DNA of 64,000 bases from Haloprofundus salinisoli (GTDB taxonomy: Archaea > Halobacteriota > Halobacteria > Halobacteriales > Haloferacaceae): positions 1,178,001-1,242,000 of the forward strand of contig NZ_CP083663.1 of NCBI RefSeq assembly GCF_020097815.1, written 5' to 3'. The notes under the pieces were generated by a model. The model saw only the letters and a program-made list of their open reading frames with translations, did not search any database and was not told where the DNA came from. Shown here piece by piece: positions 1 to 7,614 of the stretch (position 1 is the stretch's first letter; each line of letters begins with the position of its first letter). A program made the translations under genes and the position numbers.

Positions 1-372
1 TACGAAACGGTCGTCGTCGACTGCCCGGCGGGGATGCGCGCCGATGTCGGCGTTCCGCTGGCGCTGGCGGACGCGTGCGTCGTTGTCGCCTCGCCGAAAC
101 CGTTCGCGCTCGCCGACGCGGTTCGGAGTCGGGAACTCGCCCGCGAGCTCGATTCGGGTCTCGTCGGCGTCGTGTTGAACCGCGTCGTCGACGACGCCCC
201 CGAACGCACCGTCAGCCGAGCGCTGGGCGCGCCGACCGAAACCGTCCGCGCGGACCCGCGAGTCGGCGAGTCCGTCGAAGACGAGCGTCCCGTCGTTACC
301 GCCGCTCCCGGGAGCGAGGCGGCAGCAGCGTTCCGGCAGGTCGCGGCGGCGGTTCGCGTCTGTGAGCGGTGA
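1..372 (+). CDS. MinD/ParA-like ATPase, C-terminal part (5' end outside window)
   Basis: The reading frame is open from base 1 and ends at a TGA at 370-372, so only the last 123 residues are seen. The segment VVVDCPAGM looks like the switch II/Walker B strand of MinD-type deviant Walker ATPases. It is followed by the VVASPKPFALADAVRS and VGVVLNRV elements that such proteins carry in their C-terminal half. The P-loop would lie to the left of the window. MinD-type proteins hydrolyse ATP at membranes or on partner proteins to position them; the partner here is unknown. A second, P-loop-degenerate MinD homologue lies at 1948-2706. Confidence 0.75.
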   Translation, partial: YETVVVDCPAGMRADVGVPLALADACVVVASPKPFALADAVRSRELARELDSGLVGVVLNRVVDDAPERTVSRALGAPTETVRADPRVGESVEDERPVVTAAPGSEAAAAFRQVAAAVRVCER

Positions 373-394
373 GGTCGAGGGAGAAAGAGTCCGC

Positions 395-1258
395 TCAGTC
401 GCGCAGGTCGTAGTAGGTGCTCCGGAGCGTGACGGGCGTGACACCCGCGGTGTCGGCCGCCTCCTGTTGGGTCACCGCCGCGTCGAGTTCGCGGGCGGCC
501 GCGTAGAGACAGGCGGCGGCGACGCCGCTCGGATTTCGACCCGACGCGAGGCCGCTGTCGTGGCTCTCGGCGGCGAGTTCGCGGGCGCGGCGTTCGACCG
601 AGGAGTCCAAATCGAGCTCGCTCGCAAAGCGCGGGACGTACTCGGCCGGTGAAACGGGCCCGACCGGAAGCCCCAGGTCGCGGTTGAGCGCGTCGTACGC
701 CGCGCCGTGTTCGTTCTCCGTCGCGCGGGCGACGTCGAGCACCTCGTCGACGGTCCGCGAGACGCCGGCGACGCGGCAGGCGGCGTAGACGCACGCCGAG
801 GAGAACCCCTCCAGCGAGCGTCCGCGGAGTAGGTTCTCGTTCTGCGCGGAGCGAAGCAGCGAACAGGCGTGGTCGCGCACGCGGTCCGGCAGCGACAGCG
901 CGCCGGTCAGTCGGCGGATTTCGGTGAAGGCGTACACCTGGTTTCGCTCGCGCTTCGAGGAGATGCGCGCGCGGTTGTGCTGGCGGCGCATCCGCGCCAA
1001 CCGGCGGCGCTTGCGTCCTTTGACACGGGTCGACCGACCGATCTCCGTCGAGAGACCGCGGTCGTGCCGCGAGCGCGTCAGCGGTGCGCCGGTCCGTTCG
1101 GGGTTCGTCTCGTCGTCGGCGAACGAGCGCCACTCGGGGCCGTGGTCGATGTGGTCGGCGGCGACGACGAGGCCACAGTTCGCACACACCGTCTCGCTGC
1201 TATCTTTCCGGAGTCGGCCGTCGCATTCGGGGCAACCGGTCGCCTGTGTCTTGCTCAT
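395..1258 (-). CDS. tfb: Transcription initiation factor IIB (TFB)
   Basis: This is a 287-residue archaeal TFB, which bridges TBP at the TATA box and RNA polymerase. An N-terminal zinc ribbon (CPEC at 9-12, CANC at 25-28) is followed by the B-reader region with GLSTEIGR and a very basic linker (KGRKRRRLARMRRQ). Two cyclin-like repeats follow, with the YAACR and YAAAR helices near residues 158 and 253. Length is near the usual ~300. Haloarchaea encode several TFBs with different promoter preferences; which paralogue this is cannot be told. A TATA-like box on this strand (1282-1291) lies about 29 bp before the ATG, so the transcript is probably leaderless. Confidence 0.95.
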   Translation of the reverse strand: MSKTQATGCPECDGRLRKDSSETVCANCGLVVAADHIDHGPEWRSFADDETNPERTGAPLTRSRHDRGLSTEIGRSTRVKGRKRRRLARMRRQHNRARISSKRERNQVYAFTEIRRLTGALSLPDRVRDHACSLLRSAQNENLLRGRSLEGFSSACVYAACRVAGVSRTVDEVLDVARATENEHGAAYDALNRDLGLPVGPVSPAEYVPRFASELDLDSSVERRARELAAESHDSGLASGRNPSGVAAACLYAAARELDAAVTQQEAADTAGVTPVTLRSTYYDLRD

Positions 1259-1281
1259 ACTCGAAACTCGGTCCCGATGAA

Positions 1282-1291
1282 GTATTTAAAC
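1282..1291 (-). promoter_or_regulatory. TATA-like box of tfb
   Basis: On the minus strand this reads GTTTAAATAC. Its centre is about 29 bp upstream of the tfb ATG, the spacing expected of a haloarchaeal promoter whose transcript starts at the start codon. It is an AT-only island in GC-rich surroundings. Confidence 0.6.
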
Positions 1292-1329
1292 ACGGGAGAA
1301 ATCGCCGGAAATCCGGGTGTGAGGGCCGG

Positions 1330-1358
1330 GAGAGCGTATCGGTCACCGATACGTTCTC
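1330..1358. promoter_or_regulatory. 29-nt near-perfect palindrome between tfb and a divergent gene
   Basis: The arms at 1330-1343 and 1345-1358 pair around a single central base (1344). Only one pair (1334/1354) mismatches. The core half-site is CGTATCGGT / ACCGATACG. It lies upstream of both divergent promoters, about 45 bp from the tfb TATA box. The symmetry suggests binding of a dimeric regulator; the binding protein is unknown. Confidence 0.5.
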
Positions 1359-1427
1359 GTTGTTCGTCGTTGGATATTCTTCTCTGTCGATAACTTTTAG
1401 TGCGAAGGGGCGGCACCTCGGATTCGT

Positions 1428-1943
1428 ATGGGACTGGCCGACATCGCCGCGGGCATCGAGGTGACCGCCGAACAGGAGACGCGCGGCGTTCCCACCGTCG
1501 ACGACACCGGCGTCGCACTCCGAGAGCGGTTCGACGCGCACGCGGAGGCGCTCCCGTGCGAGGCCGACGCGGCCGCGACCGTGTTCGACGCGTACGCGGG
1601 CGGCGCGAGCGTCGGCGAGAGCGCACGCGAGGCGGGCGTCGCCCCGATGACCGCCGCGAAGGCGCTGCACCGCTGCGGCGTGACGGGCGTGACGCCGCTG
1701 GGTCCGACGGCGCGCGAGATTCTTCGGGACTGGCTCGACGGCGAACTCCCCCGAACCGAAGCGCGGACGCTCACCGGCGTCTCGAAGACGGAGTTCGCGC
1801 TCGCGGCGTACGTCGAGACGCACGAGCCCATCGAGGAACTGACCGACGCGACAGCGGGCGAGCTAACGCCCGGCACGAACGCGACGGTGGCGAAACGGGA
1901 TGCGCTGGCGGAGACGATGAGCGACCCCAGCGAGTTTTTCTGA
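1428..1943 (+). CDS. Conserved haloarchaeal protein with two HTH-like segments
   Basis: This is a 171-residue acidic protein with no enzyme motif that I recognise. Two stretches look like helix-turn-helix units: around residues 64-85 (ASVGESAREAGVAPMTAAKA) and around 103-122 (PRTEARTLTGVSKTEFALA). It resembles unnamed proteins found next to tfb or MinD-like genes in haloarchaea, so a DNA-binding or regulatory role is possible but inferred. It is divergent from tfb, with the 29-nt palindrome between them, and convergent with the MinD-like gene, from which it is separated by 4 bp. An AT-rich stretch around 1390-1400 could be its TATA box. Confidence 0.7.
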   Translation: MGLADIAAGIEVTAEQETRGVPTVDDTGVALRERFDAHAEALPCEADAAATVFDAYAGGASVGESAREAGVAPMTAAKALHRCGVTGVTPLGPTAREILRDWLDGELPRTEARTLTGVSKTEFALAAYVETHEPIEELTDATAGELTPGTNATVAKRDALAETMSDPSEFF

Positions 1944-1947
1944 GCCG

Positions 1948-2706
1948 CTACTTCGTCAACCGCCGCAGCGACGACGGAAGATAGCCGTCGACGCTGTCGA
2001 GAACGCTCTGCTCTTCGAATTCGAGGTCGAGTTCCGCCGTCACCGTCGTCTCGGCGGCGTGTGCGACCGTCGGCGCGAACGTCCCGGCGGTGTCGAGCGA
2101 CGCCGGAAACGGCGCGTCGGTGGCGGGGACGAACGCGTCGGCAGCCTCGAACCGCCCGCGAGTGGCGAGCGTCGCGTGCGTCTCGATGCCGAGGTCGGCG
2201 AGTCTGTCGCGGATACGGCGGTTCGCTTCCGCGCCGCGGTCGGTCGCGGGGGCGACGGTGACGACTCGTTGTGCGGCGTCGGCGGCCGCGATCGCCTGAT
2301 TGGCGGCGACCGGGGGGACGTCGAGGAGGACGTGGTCGAAGGCGTCGCCGGCCTCGGCGATGCGTGCCTCGAACCGGCGGGCCGCCTCGGCTGTCTTCGC
2401 GCGGGCGAGACGTTCGAACGGCGCACTGGCCGGAACGCAGGCGACGCGACCGGGAACCCGCTCGGGGAGCGAACACTCGACGAGGCCGGCGTCGAGCGAC
2501 GTCTCGGGGTCGACCAGAAGCCTCGTCATGTCGGGGCGGAGTCGACCGTCGAAGTAGTCCGCCAACCCCTGTGTCGCGAAGGCGGCGTCGAGTATCGCCA
2601 CGTCGCGTCCGTCGTTTGCGAGCGTCGCCGCCAGTTCGAGCGCCGTCCGCGTCGTTCCCGCGCCGCCGGTCGCCCCGACGAGCGCAGCGCAGACCGTGTC
2701 AGCCAT
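1948..2706 (-). CDS. MinD/ParA-fold protein with degenerate P-loop
   Basis: This 252-residue protein has the order of a MinD/ParA ATPase: N-terminal P-loop position (VGATGGAGTTRT, residues 10-21), DHVLLDVPPV at the Walker B/switch II position, and VVTVAPATDRGAEANRR downstream. Both lysines of the deviant Walker A (KGGxGKT) are replaced by threonine (T13 and T18), so normal ATP hydrolysis is doubtful. The start was set at the ATG at 2704-2706. It gives MADTVCAALVG, and a TATA-like GACTTTTAGC (2731-2740, minus strand) lies 29 bp upstream. An upstream in-frame start (MPAPTRR) is possible. It may be a non-catalytic scaffold of the MinD family. Confidence 0.8.
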   Translation of the reverse strand: MADTVCAALVGATGGAGTTRTALELAATLANDGRDVAILDAAFATQGLADYFDGRLRPDMTRLLVDPETSLDAGLVECSLPERVPGRVACVPASAPFERLARAKTAEAARRFEARIAEAGDAFDHVLLDVPPVAANQAIAAADAAQRVVTVAPATDRGAEANRRIRDRLADLGIETHATLATRGRFEAADAFVPATDAPFPASLDTAGTFAPTVAHAAETTVTAELDLEFEEQSVLDSVDGYLPSSLRRLTK

Positions 2707-2730
2707 ACGCCGAGTTGGTGCCGGCATCCG

Positions 2731-2740
2731 GCTAAAAGTC
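2731..2740 (-). promoter_or_regulatory. TATA-like box of the MinD-like gene
   Basis: On the minus strand this reads GACTTTTAGC and is centred about 29 bp before the ATG at 2706. It supports the shorter start and a leaderless transcript. Confidence 0.5.
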
Positions 2741-2806
2741 TACGGTTTTTTGAACAGTTCGGCTGGACGGAAATCTCTCACCGCCGTCTTGGTGGACCGC
2801 CGACGC

Positions 2807-3226
2807 TCACTCGGCGATGTCGTCGGCGATGGCGTCGAGTTCCTCGTCCGAGAGGTCGGGTCGCTCGCCGGCGACGGCGTGAATCGGGCCGCCGCCGTCG
2901 CCGTCGAAGCGCGGGACGAGGTGGACGTGGACGTGCGGGACCTCCTGGCCGGCGGCGCTGCCGTCGTTGACGCCGACGGTGACCGCGTCGGCGTCGACGG
3001 CCGACTCCACGCGCGGGGTGAGTTCGTGGACCGCCGCGAACAGCTCGGCCGCGTCGTCCGCCGAGAGGTCGTCGAGTCGCTCGGCGTGGTCTTTCGGGAC
3101 GACGAGCGTGTGGCCCGCCGCCAGCGGGTTCGCGTCGAGAAACGCCAGCACGTCCTCAGTTTCGTAGACGGTTCGTCCGGGGATGTCGCCTGCGACGATT
3201 TTGCAGAAGATACAGTCGTCGGCCAT
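2807..3226 (-). CDS. HIT family nucleotide hydrolase
   Basis: This is a 139-residue histidine-triad protein. The triad HVHVHLVPR is near residue 94 and contains the catalytic histidine that is adenylylated in this family. The N-terminus CIFCKIVAGDIP is typical of HinT/HIT proteins, with two cysteines that often bind zinc. Such enzymes hydrolyse nucleoside phosphoramidates or dinucleoside polyphosphates; the exact substrate is not known. The start is the ATG at 3224-3226 (MADDCIFCK); a longer frame to 3253 adds nine residues lacking family similarity. The gene appears monocistronic. Confidence 0.92.
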   Translation of the reverse strand: MADDCIFCKIVAGDIPGRTVYETEDVLAFLDANPLAAGHTLVVPKDHAERLDDLSADDAAELFAAVHELTPRVESAVDADAVTVGVNDGSAAGQEVPHVHVHLVPRFDGDGGGPIHAVAGERPDLSDEELDAIADDIAE

Positions 3227-3368
3227 GGTGTGAGCGTCTCTCGCCGTCGGCAAGAAAGTTCTGACGGGGGCGAAGCGGTCGGTGCGGTGGCGCGGTGAGT
3301 CGAGGGGATAAGTCGAGGGGGTGAAGCCTCAGGGTGAGGCGACGACAGGCCGGCGACGCACCGGCGAC

Positions 3369-3986
3369 TCAGGGCAGGTGCTCGGCGATTGCATCGCGGT
3401 ACGTCTCCGTCGTGTAACCCAACCGCGAGAGCCACACCTCCTGATACGACGGGTGCAAGAGCGGCAGCACGCGGACGCCGAGGGTCCGGGAGTCGAATGG
3501 CTCTAACACCCGGTCGAGGAAGCCGTCCAGGCTCTCGTCGTCGAATGCCAGAAGCGTCGCCGTCGCGTGTTTACCGGTCGTGACGACGAGCTCGGGCGAC
3601 ACCTGTCCGAGTTCGGTTTCGAGGTGGACGCGGCAGCTACGCCGCTCCCCGGGCGTCGGTTCGCGGTTCGACCCGTCGTCGCCCTCGGGAAAGCAGTTCA
3701 CTGCGTTCGTGTAGTACGTCCGCTCGGCATAGCCGAGCGACTCGAACAGCGAACGGACGCGACGCCCGGAGTGTTTGGAGGTGTAGGCAAAGCCGGTGTG
3801 GTTACCGCCCTTCCACGTGTCGGCGTCCGGGTCGCCCGCGCCGGGGGCTTCGCCGACGACGACCACGTCGGCGTCTACGGGTCCGTTACCCCACGAGATA
3901 CAGGTGCGCGACTCGACGAGCGCGGGACAGCGTCCACACTCCGGTTCGAGGACGTTCTTCTCGCGTTCGTCGGGGTGGGTGGGCAT
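3369..3986 (-). CDS. Uracil-DNA glycosylase, Fe-S type (family 4/5)
   Basis: This 205-residue enzyme would remove uracil from DNA in base excision repair. Motif A is GEAPGAGD (residues 45-52), motif B is LLHPSYQ near residue 177, and a TN-x-V-x-C segment lies near 93-98. Cysteines C17, C20, C98 and C118 fit the spacing of the [4Fe-4S] cluster in family 4 glycosylases. An insertion with GGNHTGFAYTSKHSGRR follows motif A. The glutamate after GEAPG seen in some family 4 enzymes is replaced here, so the subfamily is not certain. Confidence 0.9.
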   Translation of the reverse strand: MPTHPDEREKNVLEPECGRCPALVESRTCISWGNGPVDADVVVVGEAPGAGDPDADTWKGGNHTGFAYTSKHSGRRVRSLFESLGYAERTYYTNAVNCFPEGDDGSNREPTPGERRSCRVHLETELGQVSPELVVTTGKHATATLLAFDDESLDGFLDRVLEPFDSRTLGVRVLPLLHPSYQEVWLSRLGYTTETYRDAIAEHLP

Positions 3987-4026
3987 TGTGCTGACGTGAG
4001 ATTTGGACCGGGCGGCCGGTTGCCGT

Positions 4027-4236
4027 TCAACGGCCGCGTCGTCGCTCTTCTATCTCCTTCGCCTGTTCGTCGATTTTCGAGAGTTCGCGCACGACTTCGT
4101 CGTCGTTCCCCCCGTGGGCGGTCCGGACCGACAGGTCCAGCGGCGACGGAACGAACCGGGCGTTCTCGTCTTCTTCGGAGTTCTCGCCTCCGCGTCCGAC
4201 GAGAGCGAGGAACACCTCCCAGAGACTACGAACCAT
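4027..4236 (-). CDS. Small conserved haloarchaeal protein, 69 aa
   Basis: This is a short acidic protein with an N-terminal hydrophobic patch (SLWEVFLALVG), a central ARFVPSPLDLSVR motif and a charged C-terminal helix (ELSKIDEQAKEIEERRRGR). It has no recognisable catalytic motif and is too short for a transmembrane protein. Codon use is like that of its neighbours. It looks like a conserved small protein of unknown function, possibly peripheral to the membrane. Confidence 0.6.
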   Translation of the reverse strand: MVRSLWEVFLALVGRGGENSEEDENARFVPSPLDLSVRTAHGGNDDEVVRELSKIDEQAKEIEERRRGR

Positions 4237-4313
4237 ACCGACAGTTCACGTTCGTCAGTCGATAAGTGTTCGCACCGGGTCGACCGGCGCGTGCCGTCGC
4301 CGCCCGAACGTCG

Positions 4314-4544
4314 CTACTCCGTCAGCGGGAGCGCGATACCGAAGACGAACGGCGAGAGCAGTGCGATGGCGATGCCGAGGATCTCCATGTCGAGAAACAG
4401 CGTATCCTGCCACGCGGGGAGCGTTCCGAAGGCGGCGTGGCCGGCGAGTTCGGCGAACGCACCCACCGCAAAGAGGGTGACGCCGAAGAGGAACGCGGAT
4501 TTCGTCAGGCGGGGGTAGTCGAGGTTGCCGTAACGACCGGTCAT
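4314..4544 (-). CDS. Small two-TM membrane protein, 76 aa
   Basis: It has two predicted membrane segments (about residues 16-37 and 50-71) joined by a short loop with a DME motif. The N-terminal GNLDYPRLTK segment precedes TM1 and the protein ends right after TM2. Function is unknown. It is divergent from another small membrane protein at 4634; together they could be a pair, which is only inferred from position. Confidence 0.65.
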   Translation of the reverse strand: MTGRYGNLDYPRLTKSAFLFGVTLFAVGAFAELAGHAAFGTLPAWQDTLFLDMEILGIAIALLSPFVFGIALPLTE

Positions 4545-4633
4545 ACACTCGCTCTACGACCGACCCGAAAAACCGTTTCGCTCTCGCCTCCCGAGAGCGA
4601 AAGAGTGAGGTGGGAGAGACGGAGAGGAGGGAT

Positions 4634-4888
4634 ATGCTCGAATCACTCCTCGAACTGCTGCCGGAGTTCGTCTCGGTGTTGTTCTTCGCCAGCGGCGCTG
4701 CCGCCCTCTCGACGCTCGGCTTCTACATCGAACAGCTCGCGCTCGAAACGATGGCCACCGGCGACACCGTGTTGGCGCTTTGGCTCGCCGTTATCGGACT
4801 GATGGCGTTCTACTTCGGTCCGTATCTGATGGGGTTCACCGAAGCGCTTCCGCGCGGAAAACAGCTTCTCGCTCGTCTGGCCGAGTAG
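4634..4888 (+). CDS. Small two-TM membrane protein, 84 aa
   Basis: The start at 4634 (MLESLLELLP) was chosen because a purine-rich GGAGAGGAGGGAT lies directly before it, a good Shine-Dalgarno match, which is uncommon among leaderless haloarchaeal genes. Two hydrophobic helices lie around residues 10-28 and 44-66, followed by a basic tail. Function is unknown. It ends 9 bp before the convergent prs stop. Confidence 0.65.
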   Translation: MLESLLELLPEFVSVLFFASGAAALSTLGFYIEQLALETMATGDTVLALWLAVIGLMAFYFGPYLMGFTEALPRGKQLLARLAE

Positions 4889-4897
4889 TTCCTGACC

Positions 4898-5749
4898 TCA
4901 GAGCGCGTCGGCGACGACGGACGCAGCGCTGACCGCGCTCACGTCTCGTTCGACCGTGTCCGTTCCGTACACCGCCTCGATACCCGCGGCGGCGAGCTTC
5001 GTCCGCGCGTTCCCCGTGAGCACCGGGTGAACGCAGGTGGCGAAAACGTCGTTCGCGCCCCGGTCGGCGAGCGAACCCACCGCCTCGCTCATCGTCGAAC
5101 CGGTGGCGATGATGTCGTCGACGACCACCACGTCCCGATCGACGACGGAGGCGTCGCTCGGTTCGACGCTCACCTCGCCGGTGTCGTAGTCGCGCGTCTT
5201 CTCGAAGTAGTCGGTGTCACCCGCGCCGTAGACGTCGCGGACGCACTCGGCGAGTTCCTGGGCGCTCTCATCCGGGCCGAGGAACAGCGGGTTTTCGAGA
5301 TTCTCGGGCAAGGGGTCGGCGAGCAGCGACGAGGCGTCGACCGTCTCGCACGGGACATCGAAAAAGTCGGCGACGCTCTCCTCGTGCGGCGTCACGAGCA
5401 CGACGCGGTCGGTGCCGGAACCGATGGCGCGAGCGACGGCGCGAGCGGAGACCGGTTGGCCCCGTTTGAACGCGCTGTCCTGTCGGCTATACCCCATGTA
5501 GGGGACGACGGTGACGACTTCCGTCGCGCCGGCCTCGCGGGCGGCGTCCTGCAACTGCAACAGTTCGAGATGCGCGTCCGAGGAGGTGGTCGCGCAGACG
5601 ACGACGGCCCGGTCGCCGTCGAACCCGGGAATCGAGGCGAGCAGTTCGCCGTCGGGGAAGCGGTCGTACTCCGCGACGGCCAGCGACTCGTCCGTCTCGG
5701 CGGCGATCGCGGCCGACAGCGCCTGCGAGGTGGAACCGGACACTATCAT
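4898..5749 (-). CDS. prs: Ribose-phosphate pyrophosphokinase (PRPP synthetase)
   Basis: This 283-residue enzyme makes PRPP from ribose 5-phosphate and ATP for purine, pyrimidine, histidine and tryptophan synthesis. Visible motifs are YSRQDSAFKRGQPVSARAVA (ATP/Mg flexible loop, about residues 85-104) and the PRPP-binding VVVDDIIATGSTM near 205-217. The length matches archaeal Prs, which is shorter than the bacterial ~315-residue form. It stands alone between small membrane genes and the beta-propeller gene. The rpiA gene at 50775-51461 supplies its substrate. Confidence 0.95.
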   Translation of the reverse strand: MIVSGSTSQALSAAIAAETDESLAVAEYDRFPDGELLASIPGFDGDRAVVVCATTSSDAHLELLQLQDAAREAGATEVVTVVPYMGYSRQDSAFKRGQPVSARAVARAIGSGTDRVVLVTPHEESVADFFDVPCETVDASSLLADPLPENLENPLFLGPDESAQELAECVRDVYGAGDTDYFEKTRDYDTGEVSVEPSDASVVDRDVVVVDDIIATGSTMSEAVGSLADRGANDVFATCVHPVLTGNARTKLAAAGIEAVYGTDTVERDVSAVSAASVVADAL

Positions 5750-5819
5750 AGGTGCGTCTCCTCGTTCCGGCCTAAACCCGTTTTCGTTACCGTCGCGCGG
5801 TGGGTCCGTCTCTCACTGC

Positions 5820-6635
5820 TCACTCCTCGGTGAAACGGACGCCGACGCCCGCGATGCCGTCGAGGCCGAGCGTCTGCGAGCGCCAGCCGTCGCCGACGTC
5901 CAGAAGCAGCGTCCCCGCCTCGGTGACGGCGTACGTCGCCGGACCGTAGGCTACGCCGGCGACGAGGTCGTCGACGGGCACGTCGACGGTCTCCCACTCG
6001 TTCTCCTCCGTGCGCGAGAAGACGCGACCGTCGCCGACGGCGTGGGCGCGCCGCCCGTCGCTCGCCACGACGCGGAACGACCCCGAGAGCGCCTCCATCC
6101 AGCCGTTTCCGAGCGCGTAGAGGCCGGAGCCGGTCGCCGCCAGCGGGACGCCCGCCGCCGACACGTCGCGGGCGTCGTCGAGACCGACGTGCGAGAGCCC
6201 CTCGCCGTCGACCCGGTAGACGCCGTCGGCGGCCGCGACGAGCGCGCCGTCCATCGCTTGCGGGTTCTCGACTTCGCCCACGACTGTCCACGTCCTCGAA
6301 TCGTCCGCCGCGTCGACGGGGCGGCGCGCGACGCGACCGGATTCGTCGGCGGCGAGCAGCGCCTCGCCGTCGAAGCCGACGGCGACGGCCGACCCGAATC
6401 CCATCTCCTCGAACCCTTCGCCGTCGCCGTCGAGGAGCACCGCGTCGTCGGTGGCGACGGCGACTCGGCTGCCGTCGGTGGCGACGTCGAGCGCCGTGCA
6501 CCGGCGGTCGATGCCGAAGCCGCCGATTCGGTCGTCGGAGACGTCGACGACGACGACGCCGAGCGCCGCGGCGACGAACAGCTCCGTCTTGCCGGTTTTG
6601 TCGGCGTAGACTCGCTTCTCGTCGATGGTTGGCAT
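5820..6635 (-). CDS. HVO_0234-like beta-propeller protein
   Basis: This 271-residue acidic protein is made of repeated short strands (for example VRFTEE, LLLDVGDGWRSQTLGL, VYRVDGEGLSHVGL). It resembles the haloarchaeal HVO_0234 family predicted to form a beta-propeller. No signal peptide or membrane helix is visible, so it should be cytoplasmic. No catalytic residues can be assigned. Its place next to prs and near trm1 is the arrangement I recall from related haloarchaea. Confidence 0.75.
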   Translation of the reverse strand: MPTIDEKRVYADKTGKTELFVAAALGVVVVDVSDDRIGGFGIDRRCTALDVATDGSRVAVATDDAVLLDGDGEGFEEMGFGSAVAVGFDGEALLAADESGRVARRPVDAADDSRTWTVVGEVENPQAMDGALVAAADGVYRVDGEGLSHVGLDDARDVSAAGVPLAATGSGLYALGNGWMEALSGSFRVVASDGRRAHAVGDGRVFSRTEENEWETVDVPVDDLVAGVAYGPATYAVTEAGTLLLDVGDGWRSQTLGLDGIAGVGVRFTEE

Positions 6636-6816
6636 ACGTCCGTAGTCGCAGGGGAGAGGCGAAAGCGTTCCGTCTTCAAACTCTCAACGTGAGTAGAGTG
6701 GAAACCTGTATATTTGAAGCGACGGGAGATCATCAGTGATTTGAGAATAGATAGATAATAACTCACACAGACGCAACCGACTCGCGCCGACAATCACGCG
6801 GCAACACAGTCCAGAC

Positions 6817-6969
6817 GTGTCCCAGAAAGTACTCCTCATCTGCAAACACTGCACACGGGCGCTACCCGGCGAGAAGCGCGACGACGGAACGCTCCGACCG
6901 TACGGGGTAAAGTACTGCCCCGACTGTCGGCGCGCCGATTTCGAGGTCAGAGGACTCGGAGACTCCTGA
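6817..6969 (+). CDS. Small CxxC...CxxC zinc-finger protein, 50 aa, GTG start
   Basis: The frame from GTG 6817 to TGA 6967 encodes 50 residues with ICKHCT near residue 8 and YCPDCR near residue 35, the pattern of a one-domain zinc ribbon. Nearly all codons end in G or C. No other start codon exists between the GTG and the upstream in-frame stop, and the upstream 6730-6765 region is AT-rich and could hold the promoter. It resembles the very small CPxCG-type zinc-finger proteins known from haloarchaea. Function is unknown; such proteins are often regulators. Confidence 0.6.
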   Translation: MSQKVLLICKHCTRALPGEKRDDGTLRPYGVKYCPDCRRADFEVRGLGDS

Positions 6970-6981
6970 CCAGGGGGCGGG

Positions 6982-7338
6982 TCAGAGGAACTCGCGCACG
7001 TCGGAGTACCACATGTCGTGGTAGTCGACGAGCTCCAACGCGTCGGCGATGTCGACGGCGAGCGCGTGCCAACACCGCTGGTCGGGGTCGTCGGGGTCGA
7101 GATTGTACGAACTGTCCTTGCAGGTACAGCCGCCCTCTTCAACGACGTACTCCTCGGCGTAGCCGACGACGACGGTGAAATCCCGGTAGCGCTTGACGCG
7201 GCGCTCCGAGACGGCCTCGATGGCCTGCGTCGCTCGCGTCCCGTGCACGGAGACGAGCGTCTCGACTGCCGGGCCGGTGAGCTTTCCGGCCTCCGCGAGT
7301 GCGGCCTGCCAGTCGTCGTCGCCGTCGCCGCCGTTCAC
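6982..7338 (-). CDS. SWIM zinc-finger domain protein, GTG start proposed
   Basis: The C-terminal half carries a SWIM motif: GCTCKDS, then a DPDDPDQ spacer, then RCWHALAV, the CxC...CxH pattern that binds zinc and can bind DNA or protein. The segment [16 protein letters not shown] precedes it. I propose the GTG at 7336-7338, which gives [18 protein letters not shown] and 118 residues. The frame stays open and coding-like for at least 57 more codons upstream (to about 7509), but with no ATG, GTG or TTG before it runs into trm1, so the true 5' end is uncertain. It is divergent from trm1. Confidence 0.7.
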   Translation of the reverse strand: MNGGDGDDDWQAALAEAGKLTGPAVETLVSVHGTRATQAIEAVSERRVKRYRDFTVVVGYAEEYVVEEGGCTCKDSSYNLDPDDPDQRCWHALAVDIADALELVDYHDMWYSDVREFL

Positions 7339-7614
7339 GACGCCGGATTCTCGGGGCCCCCACAAAACGCGTTCGATGCTGGTGGCGACGAGGCGGTGTC
7401 GCTCCGGGCCGACGACTCCGACTTGGATTCCCTCGGGGCCCTCACAGTAGAGTGCGTAACACCCGGCAGCGTACGGGTGCTGGTCCCCGTAGAGCAGCGT
7501 CGCGTCGGCGCGGTTTCGGTTCGGATTCTCGCGGCGAGTATCAACTCCGCATGCGCGCGATGCAGAGCGAACCCGGACCGCGTCACTTTTCGCCGCCGGC
7601 GGGCGACTCCGAGT
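7339..7614. other. Unassigned 276-bp stretch between SWIM gene and trm1
   Basis: No complete gene is assigned. The minus-strand frame of the SWIM gene continues through 7339-7509 with coding-like codon use but without a start codon; it encodes segments such as [14 protein letters not shown] and [15 protein letters not shown]. This may be a truncated 5' part of the SWIM gene or a start codon I do not recognise. 7510-7614 holds the trm1 promoter region. Confidence 0.4.
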
